A stretch of 26,909 nt of DNA, from positions 1,426,643 through 1,453,551 of the forward strand of contig NC_043740.1 in the NCBI RefSeq assembly GCF_004337985.1. The letters are read 5' to 3'. Below are positions 9,040-17,454 of the stretch, one piece after another; the first letter of the stretch is position 1, and each line of letters starts with the position of its first letter. A program made the translations under genes and the position numbers. The stretch comes from Pyricularia pennisetigena (lineage: Eukaryota > Ascomycota > Sordariomycetes > Magnaporthales > Pyriculariaceae). The notes under the pieces were generated by a model. It was given only the letters and a program-made list of their open reading frames with translations, was not told the origin of the DNA and did no database searches.

Positions 9040-9393
9040 TGTGTTGGGCAGATCAAGGGTCCAGAGGCTGAAGTGAGCGCAGTGATGTGATGTCTTGACT
9101 CGAGAATGTATGTAACAAGGGACGAGAAGTTCAGGTTTAGAGAACTGGGGAAAGCGGTAAAGTAGTAGTATGAGGATGGCAGCGTGTGTGCGTAAGTAGA
9201 TGCGTGTATGGTATGAGCGTGCAGTGGTAAGGGGTGCACTGTTATGTCTGAGGGTCCGTGACGGAAGAGACACTTGCTTAAACGAGTCCCAGAAGTGCTT
9301 GGTCTGAAAGACAAGTCTGCTACTACGAGATTGGATCTTTGGCGGAAAGTTTGGATGAAAGAGAAAGAGGAATCAGGGAGGCCCAAGTTAAAC

Positions 9394-9432
9394 AAAAGGG
9401 TCCTTTTTATACTTTTTCCAAGGGTCCCCTTG
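9394..9432. repeat. Two related short inverted repeats upstream of kxd1
   Basis: AAAAGGGTCCTTTT (9394-9407) and CAAGGGTCCCCTTG (9419-9432) are each near-perfect inverted repeats with a two-base centre, and they share the core AAGGGTCC. They lie 355 to 393 nt before the kxd1 ATG. The second holds CCCCT, the core of the fungal stress-response element. Function is unproven. Confidence 0.4.
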
Positions 9433-11630
9433 TCAACAAACGAGGCCTCGTTAGCACGTAACATATCTCCTAAAGGCATCAGACGAGACGAATAATTGCA
9501 TCTATCAACCGATATGCCGATGATCGGTATCATGGACCCCGCCCGGGGGTGAGCTAAAATGGAGGAACATGCGTTCGTTGGTAACGAGGGATGCGGTGAT
9601 AGATGATCTCGGTCTAGTCCCGGAGCAGAGGGGAATACAACCGGAGACAGCTGGTTTGTTCCCCAATACAGAGCCATGGAGATAAAGGCAAGGTAGGGGG
9701 GACTGGGATCAACGGTGGAGATATCACAGGGGGTTATCCCTGGGGAACTGGTTTGAGGACGACGAGAACATCACTGATGCGGGCCAGTCTTGGCCGGCTA
9801 CAGGAACCAGTGACAGGAAACGAAAGAAGACTCTGCATGTGCAGAGGGGCAAATATGAGAGCGTTCCAGGAAAAAGACAGGGTTCAGGCATGCACGGCAT
9901 GTTTCTCTGTGGTGTAATAGAATGGGCAAAGGGATGATAAACAAGTAAGATGTCAGTCAGGCTTTGTGAAGATTGGGAGCGGGCTGTAGAGGCATCGGCT
10001 CCGGTGGCTTGATCGGACATGTAATAAAGAACCATTGAAAAAAAAAATACCTGTTGACAAGCAGAAGCTTACATGAAATTGCCTATTAAAAGGCATTTTC
10101 TGAAGTCACGGTTCATGTCAGATTTTTGATAGGTAAGGCCAGACTAACAATGCATATTGATATGCAAGACTTTTTTTCCTATCCGTTTTTTTTTTTCCTT
10201 TTTAATCTTTTTTTTCTTCTTTTTTCTATGACATGTATATTCAGGAGGGGTGTGTCTGTAGAAAAACGGAAACCGAACACCAGGGAATTAGAAAGCTACT
10301 CCGCTGCGTGTTTGGTAGGACAAAGTAGGGGCAGGGTTGGCACATACAGTCCGCTGATGCAGTGCGATGGAATGGGGGTGAACGACTAGGGGTGGGTATA
10401 GATTCTAAATAGAAATAAAAGCAAATAAAATAAATGGAAAGGAAGCAATGGCGTTGTAACGGGAATGGTTAGGCCATATGGGGACGGAGCGGGAGGGGCA
10501 GCCTATGAACTGTTGAATGTGTAACCGTTTGACGGCTGTCACTGATTGCCTCGGAAAGGCCACTCTTCCTCCTCGCACTTTGGCCACCTTGGGGTATAGT
10601 GAAAGGTGATCTCCGCCGATAGTTCGGCAACATGAACATGGCTGGTCCTTGTCTTCAGACTTCGTACGCAGGGACTGGGGATATACGGGTGCCCATTGCC
10701 GAATAGGCAAATGGGGGATAGGACTTGGACATCCAAGGCGTCCAGCCGGTAACCAACTTTGTCTGTATTTATCTCCACGGCCAGGGGGTATATGTGGATG
10801 ATGTTGATCGGGAGGGAGTGGATGAAATGTGCAGACGGGATAGCCATTCCCTTCGAGTTCAAGGGCGGAACATGGCTTGTACCGTGACTTCGAACAGGTT
10901 CGGACCCTCCCATCCACTCCGACATGCCCACAGGTTGTGCAGCGAACGGCGGAACCGGGCCAGTCAGCAACCTGTTAGTTAGTCGGACAGGGCATCATAA
11001 TCGATAGATATGGAATAAGCCGTGGCGCACAGCCATGACCAGAAAATACCAGGGCTAAGAGGTAAGTAATCCTTGCAAAATCATTGAATTGTCGGCTCCG
11101 TGTGCCCCTTCTTGACAAAGAGTTTGTCTGTCGGCTCAGGAAATGGATGGTACGGCAAAGACGTCGTACTTGTCCAGTCATGATGATGCGTGTCGTCAGG
11201 CAGAAGTGCATCAAGTCGGGCAACTTTTTTTCTGCCACCATCTTTAGTGCGGCGAGTTGATGTGTTGTCAATTTTCCATCTGCAACCCAAATAATGATTG
11301 AAGGAGGGAAACACGCCGCCTATGGCCCCCCGTCATTCAATCGAGGCCCTACGCAATGAGCTTACCTGTTATGGTAATTTCCCAGTACCCCTCACTTGGC
11401 GGGCGATACTCCTATTGGTCCAAAACTCTACAACTGGGCTTGAAATACCTACCTACCCTTTTGATTGCTCAGATTTTCATTGGCTGTAAGCGACCAACCC
11501 ACCTTACCCACCAGCAAGCCCTCATCGGACGGTTCCCAGAACCCCATCCTTGCCTTTGATTTGGACCAGTAGGAAAAGGGAAAAGCTCCTAAACCTTACA
11601 TTCAACGCATTTGAGAAACCCGACCCGACC

Positions 11631-11717
11631 CAGGTACCTGTCATCCTCCTGGAAGCGCACGCGCGGGACAGGTACGTCGGCCCTTTTTGGCTAGAACACC
11701 GCCCCGGTCAGGTACCT
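11631..11717. repeat. Cluster of CAGGTAC(CT) sites
   Basis: CAGGTACCTG (11631-11640) is a perfect palindrome. CAGGTACG follows at 11669-11676 and CAGGTACCT at 11709-11717. The spacing from one to the next is 38 and 40 nt. GGTACCT-type sequences also occur elsewhere in this window (near 20210), so they may simply be common in this genome. Confidence 0.4.
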
Positions 11718-11826
11718 AAAGCATTGTCCGTCCGTATCTGAGATACCTTTGGGTCAGGCAGTCCGCATCTTACAATCAATGTCTGACCTGACTTTTCGGT
11801 GCCTTTTGATCCTTGGGAATTGGCCC

Positions 11827-11848
11827 AAAAAAAAAAAAAAAAAAAAAA
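11827..11848 (+). repeat. A22 homopolymer tract
   Basis: An uninterrupted run of 22 A lies within the gene-free block. Such tracts can be the 3' tail of an old retroposed element, but no element body, polymerase III box or target-site duplication could be seen next to it. Confidence 0.6.
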
Positions 11849-14800
11849 CACTTTACCAAAGATAGTCAGGCGTGTTTATGCTTGCAACTCTTTGATGCAA
11901 CCCCATTCGGCTGGCCCAGAGCTTCTCGCAACATGAAGAGTACTGGCGTCAGGATTACTATCCCGATTGGATTTTCTTGAGTCGAACACAGAGCAGAGGA
12001 ACTAGAGCAATGGTCGCGATTTTACAGGATCGCCAATGAAAGCCGGGGGGTTGATTTCGCACACAAGCTCGAGGACGGAGACGCGGAGACTGTTACTGAT
12101 CCGCGGATGCCATGTCTAGACCAAGTCAGCATTCAGACCCGCCAAAAGAAGAAGGAGATTCATACATACACTGATGTACTGGCTGCCTCCCTTCCAGTTC
12201 TCCATCAGGATGATCCGGAGCCCTTGGATTCGTCATGCTCGCATCGGAAGTTGACCAAATATACACATGGCATAACGGCCGAAAAGAAGACTATTGACGC
12301 CTGTTGTACCCTTGCCCAGAGGAATTTTTGCACTTGGCTAAGCTGCGTCACACCGGGCTGAGCGACAAATCCAGTCTATACATCGGCAGAGCAATGTGAC
12401 GCCAAGCAAACATCCAATGTCATCGAGGCTCGCGATATTTTTTTTCCTGACCTTGCGCCCAATCCATCGGGCCATTCTCAGCAACCCAACCCAAGTGGAG
12501 AAAACATGGGCTCTTTGAAAAAAAGAGGAGGCCACCAACCACTGTCAAGGAGGCAACATTGCACGACTCCAAAGCTGCAATTGGTCATGCTGAGTTGTGC
12601 CCTTGGTGTGCGTGAATCCTAACAAAATTAGCGTGAGAGACAATGATGAGTTGATGGAGCTCTCAGCTTGGCTCGACTGTCTGTCTGCCTTTCGAGCTCT
12701 AACCGGTACGGCACAGCAGGCGATAGGGAGACTCAATTCAGGACGCAACTGCGTCACCCATAACAAGCCGCTGTTGCTCATTCGCGGCCCTTGGAGCAAG
12801 CCTGGCCATTGTCACCTTCCCACTTGCTGGCGCAAGTAGGATACTACCTTTTGAACTGACATGATTCAACGAGATGATGTTACCCAAGCAAACAAGTGCC
12901 TTATAGGCATGTCACCAACGAGACCAGGGAATTTTATCCATTGGTAAACACAGCAGATGGCTGCTTGATTCGTCCATGTCGCAAGCTTTCCTTTCCCTTC
13001 CCTTCAGCCACCACACCCCGGCCTACCTGTCTGTACGGATGTCGTGCCTCTTTCGGCTGTTGATGGGCATGGGTCGGTACTTACCTAAAATTTCCCATAA
13101 GTAACAGTTTACAGTTTGAAAAAGGCCGAGGAGGTGGATTTTTCAGGCAGAGGGTGATGAGCGCTTTCTTGGAAACATGTGGGTGCTGCACGCAGATTTT
13201 TGGAAGTGGGCTGGAGTAGCATCCAGAACATGCAGGCCGGGATGCCCAACATGACATGCTTACGACTATGCGTACAGCGGTCGGCCTGACACTTTGCATG
13301 ACCACTTTGGGGGGTTTAAGATGTACTTTGGAGGGACCTATGCAGTATCATTCTGTGCATGATACAACCAATTTGCCCAGAGTGCTACTGCTGCAACGGA
13401 CTCGAGAGGCCTCTGTGACTGCCCATTCAGTACGGATCCCATTCTTCACAAATACTTGCTAGGCATGAACATGCATTAAAGGGGGCCAGTTAACTTCTGG
13501 TTATGAAATTGAGCAACGCGTCATGTATAGGATTTGGGAGCTAGACCTAGATTAGGTGTTTTGGTGACAATACAAAACGAACAATAGCCGAAAACAAGAA
13601 AGTAATCCACTCGCATCTTTTTATCCTTCTTTCCGACAAGAACCTCTCTGTGCGCAGCCGATGGGACTCGACATGTTTTCGCCACACAAGGTTGCCTGCT
13701 TTTGACTGGCTGCCAGTGGCTGGGCCGGTCCCTGCGTGTAAGCTCATGACCTTTTTTTTTTTTTTTTCTATCAACAATCCTGTTTGGGTTTACACCCCCC
13801 GCCCATCTTCCCGCCTTTTGCGTCACCGCGGTGAGAAGGCTGAATTGTTAAATATTTATACATTAAGAAACTATACAATCACGCGAGCGCGGCAGGGGAA
13901 TCTGCCCTGATCGGGGTTCTCCGCCTCGGGGACAAAAAAAAAAAAATCTTTTGTGCGATCAAGCAAAGGGGACACCAAATATGCCAAAGCAGATAGCCAG
14001 GCCCGATTCTTGGGATCGCACGGCATGTGGTGCGTGACAAACTGCTCTGGCTCGATTGGTATACTAATCGATCCCGATCGTTCCAGTTTTTGGGGGGGGA
14101 AGAATACTCGGTACTACCCGTTCATACAAGTCCATGGTGATGAGCTGGGGTTCCAAAGCCCGTACGCCGACTAACCAACAGATAAGCGGCAAGCGATGTT
14201 CACGAAAGAATCCACTGATAAATCCCCTGGTAGATGTACGATACCGAAGGTATGGAGTGAGCCATCAGCTTGTGTTAGAAATGATGACATGTCGCATTTT
14301 TGCACGAGTTCCTTTGGATTAGGTACCCTATGTGGATGTATACTAAGTATCGTCCGCTATGTAAAAGCCCTTATGTCGCTCATCTAGCCATGGTATCCCT
14401 TTGCCAAACTCCCAACCCGCTGTATACCAAATACAAGGAAATGCAGTTCATTCATATCTAAACAGTTACCAGCTCATCACCAAGCTCGTTCAAGAGATAG
14501 TCAAAATATAGACAACCAAAAACCTGCAATGCCCATGGAATGCAGGGAAGCTTTCAAACAACGTCATACCCCAGGACTCCAATGTTCATTCATGCAAGGT
14601 CATTGCAAATTCCAATGAAAAATGCAGCCTGTGTGGTATTAGCAACCCAAAACTTATGCCCATGAAATGACGTCGAAAACAAGAGCCGAAAATATCGGGG
14701 AGATACAATTGAGATACGAGAAAACTGGTGCGGTTCTCCAAAATAAATAGAAGACTAGGCAGAGCGAACAAGCGTTCCTTTCCGTTGACTCGAGTATGGA

Positions 14801-14943
14801 GGAAATGGGACGCTCGCCATCCTTATAAACTCATAAGAAATGAGGCTATGAAAACCTCGATAGGTTTTCTGTAATATCGCAGAATCTCCAATGCAGCCGC
14901 CCAAGGCCGATTGAGGGGCAGAAGGAGGCATGCTGCCCCCAAT

Positions 14944-16170
14944 CTAGCCAAAGACCTTCAAAAAGCCCCAAATGAAAGCCCCAGACAGGACTGGGATGGT
15001 AAGGTTGTCATCCCATCCAAAAATGTCCACAACCTCACTGGCAGAGGCTACGAAACCAGACCACAAGCTCATGACGCCAAGGGCTAGCGGCCCTGTGATG
15101 GTAGCCGCCTCGCGAGTGATACCAACGATCTCACACACAGCCTGCGGAAGCGCGAGTGTTCCGGTGAACATAAAGGTATCGTCGCCGGGGAATGGGCCGT
15201 ATGTCGGCCTCAGCCAACCCCAAAATGCACCGGCCGTAGCGACACCGACGATGAAGGCAGCTGTGGAACCAGCCAGAGACTTTCCGCGGCGGATTCGCGG
15301 GGTGTAGGCGCCGTAAAGTCTGCCAAATGTAGACGCTGCCGTGTCGCACCAACTCAGCAGCAGAGTGCCCACAACACCGACATCTTTGGGGAAAAAGTAG
15401 AGCACTGTCCAGGCGCCCAAAAGGTAGAAAATAACGCCGTTGTAGCCCGCAAACTCGGACTCGCGCATCAAGGCGCCAAGGACCTTGACGTACAATCTGT
15501 TGAAGCCAGAATGGTGATGGCGCAGCAGATCAACGGCTGTGATGGGAACTAAAAGGGCCATCAACCACGGCGTTACAGATGATGTCTGTGTCCCAGACAG
15601 GTAGAGCCATACGACTAGGAAGCCGATGGAGACATGCAAGAGCTTGCGCGGTACTTCGTGTTTGTGGACGAAAGTTCGCCAATGACGATGGATAGGAATC
15701 AAGCCCAAAGGGCTGGGGCTACGACTCCATGTCTCACGCCAGCTGTCCCACGTCGACATGGCAGCTGCGGGCGTGAGATGGCCATTTGACTCGACCGGTT
15801 TTCCATTGCCATTGTCTTGACCATTTATCGACAACGTCGGCTTGCTGCTGCTGCTGCTGCTGGTAATTTCTTTTGAGTTCAAGGTGCTACTTGAGCTCAG
15901 AGGTTTGATACGTCGGTGATCCATTGGACTACGACTTCGTGTCCGAGCCCGCCGAAGATCCGGGTTGTTCTCTTCTTCATCCTCATTGATATGCTCTTCC
16001 ACCGGCTGCGGCGTAGCTAACCGCTTACGAGCTGCGGACCTCGTGACCGGCGCAAAATATGATGTGTCTTGCGACGTCGAAGTCGCAGAAGGTGACTGCG
16101 CATCTATTTCGGAGGGCGTAGGGCTCGGCGAGATGACGCGAGTGGTCGGTAACCTGCGCGTCGTCGGCAT
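14944..16170 (-). CDS. dgk1: CTP-dependent diacylglycerol kinase Dgk1
   Basis: A single exon from the ATG at 16170 gives 408 residues. Residues 1-160 are polar and probably disordered (Ser/Pro/Arg-rich, an acidic patch at 63-67, a Ser6 run from a CTG/CAG microsatellite at 15845-15862). Residues 170-408 are the CTP-transferase domain with several hydrophobic segments. It shows PRKLLHVSIGFLV at 174-186 and SWCDTAASTFGRLYG at 273-287, then RRGKSLAGS. The residues known to be essential in yeast Dgk1 (Arg76, Lys77, Asp177, Gly184) correspond in order and spacing to R175, K176, D276 and G283. The enzyme phosphorylates diacylglycerol with CTP at the ER and nuclear envelope, making phosphatidate and opposing the lipin-type phosphatase Pah1. 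The frame stays open upstream to 16695, with another ATG at 16401 (485 residues); I prefer 16170 because the upstream part looks non-conserved. A Sec59-like dolichol kinase is less likely given size and layout. Confidence 0.9.
   Translation of the reverse strand: MPTTRRLPTTRVISPSPTPSEIDAQSPSATSTSQDTSYFAPVTRSAARKRLATPQPVEEHINEDEEENNPDLRRARTRSRSPMDHRRIKPLSSSSTLNSKEITSSSSSSKPTLSINGQDNGNGKPVESNGHLTPAAAMSTWDSWRETWSRSPSPLGLIPIHRHWRTFVHKHEVPRKLLHVSIGFLVVWLYLSGTQTSSVTPWLMALLVPITAVDLLRHHHSGFNRLYVKVLGALMRESEFAGYNGVIFYLLGAWTVLYFFPKDVGVVGTLLLSWCDTAASTFGRLYGAYTPRIRRGKSLAGSTAAFIVGVATAGAFWGWLRPTYGPFPGDDTFMFTGTLALPQAVCEIVGITREAATITGPLALGVMSLWSGFVASASEVVDIFGWDDNLTIPVLSGAFIWGFLKVFG
15845..15862. repeat. (CTG)6 microsatellite within dgk1
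   Basis: Six CTG units on the plus strand read as AGC codons on the gene strand and encode a Ser6 run in the disordered N-terminal region of Dgk1. Its length may vary between strains without breaking the frame. Confidence 0.7.
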
Positions 16171-16790
16171 GGCCCCGGAGGTTTCGGCGTCGATGACGTC
16201 GAGGGCGAAGGGCGGGAGTGGGGGTAGGGCGATAAGACCCGCTAAAGCACGGGCTCGCTGGAATAGTGTAAGCGGCCAGGTGGACGCTTCGGACGCGAGG
16301 TATTTGTCTTTTCTCGAGACACGAGGGGATGTGGCGGTTGCGTCAAAGACGGCTTGGTGACGGAGGATGGCTTGAGTTTTTGCGACGGGATGGTGCAGCA
16401 TGAAAGTCGTCAGAGGTGTTGCGGAAGGCGGCTGGCCTCCTCTGCATCGTTTTGTCGACGAATGGCGGCGATGAAAAAAGAGAACAGTGTATAATGTGGC
16501 TTCAAATGACAAGCCAAGGCTAGTTGAAAGACCTAGCGCGGTAAGGCCAGCAAAGTTGATGTCTAATGCCGCCAGAGGTGGCGGTGACCAAGACCCTGGG
16601 ATAAGTCTTGTCGCTTGACCATGAGCCACGAAAAAATATATATAATGCCAGAAAATGAGAAGACTAAAAATGTATTGGTCGTGCGTCACTGTCAAATCGA
16701 TATGCTCGTGACGGGAAAACTATCTCATCCTCGTCAATTACGTCGGGGGATCAAGGATCAAAATAGGTAAGCATAAGAAGAAGAAAGAAA

Positions 16791-16791
<1 letters not shown>

Positions 16792-16824
<33 letters not shown>
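16792..16824 (+). repeat. A33 homopolymer tract
   Basis: An uninterrupted run of 33 A, preceded by an A/G-rich stretch from about 16769. It lies in the dgk1/spb4 divergent promoter region. Long dA:dT tracts exclude nucleosomes and are common in fungal promoters; its exact length in a draft assembly is doubtful. Confidence 0.7.
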
Positions 16825-16825
<1 letters not shown>

Positions 16826-17259
16826 ACAGTCACCTTTCCGAGTCCCCGGAATAAGCGGGAGGACGTGCACTCTGCGACCAGCACCGACCAAAAAGCCTTC
16901 GGATCGCGGCATGTGACCGGTCGAAACCAGGGGTTGACCAGGGTCACGCACGCCTTCAAAGTCTCTTGGTTGACGCTCTTGATATCTAGAATCAAGACAT
17001 TTACTGAACCCAAAAGAGCTCAAATGACAATATTTCTGTGCGAGACTTGTCAAGAATACCATGGCCAAACTTGGCATGAATGAATAAAAGCGGGCTGACA
17101 ACATTCCGCCTGTGGCGCATGCAGAAAGTAACAGAGCTGACATCATTGCTGGCACGACCCAGAGCCTTCTTTCAGCTTCAGCAAATATGTACCTTGCACG
17201 CTTGGTACAGTCAATGGATACCGTAAATGGAAGTGGGGCGGATGGAATCGATGTCTGAT

Positions 17260-17271
17260 CTTATCGATAAG
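17260..17271. promoter_or_regulatory. Palindromic GATA-type site
   Basis: CTTATCGATAAG is a perfect 12-bp palindrome holding two overlapping, opposed GATA cores (CGATAAG on each strand). It lies 184 nt before the spb4 ATG. GATA factors regulate nitrogen and iron genes in ascomycetes; a link to spb4 is only inference. Confidence 0.35.
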
Positions 17272-17454
17272 AGCAAAATGGATTTTTTTTCTCCAGTGCC
17301 TCAATGCTCAGGGGTCTATGGGTATCGCGTCTTGGGCCAAAATGTTAGGCGATTTTTGTGGTATTAATGGCGCTTGCAAAGGAATTATTGTCATTATCCC
17401 AAAAATTCCGAGTCTTATCCGACGACCTGACCACATACTTGGTTGTCTCGCGCC

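Larger units (their letters stand above)
9040..14943. other. 5.9 kb region without a recognisable gene
   Basis: The first several hundred nt are the kxd1 promoter and leader; they carry two look-alike inverted repeats (9394-9407, 9419-9432). The rest has no frame I can assign. The longest candidates with an ATG start are a 128-codon minus frame at 10539-10925 and an 84-codon plus frame at 12107-12361; neither resembles a known protein. Other contents are T runs near 10184-10225, three CAGGTAC sites at 11631-11717, a CCAAT-like pair (ATTGGT near 11413, CATTGGCT near 11477), an A22 run at 11827-11848, a T16 run at 13752-13767 and an A13 run near 13935. No terminal repeats, reverse transcriptase or transposase remnants were recognised. 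It may hold a long promoter, lineage-specific genes, non-coding RNA or eroded repeats. Confidence 0.4.
16171..17454. other. Divergent spacer between dgk1 and spb4
   Basis: The 1.28 kb should hold both promoters. The dgk1 frame remains open from 16171 to 16695. Farther right are a purine-rich stretch leading into an A33 run (16792-16824) and, closer to spb4, the palindrome CTTATCGATAAG (17260-17271). No separate gene was recognised; the 134-codon minus frame at 16751-17155 only exists because of the A/T run and has no familiar features. Confidence 0.5.

Noticed and set aside
10539..10925. 128-codon minus-strand frame in the large spacer
   Set aside because: It starts with ATG but overlaps a 170-codon frame on the same strand, and neither shows a domain, signal peptide or coding-like composition. 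It remains a weak candidate.
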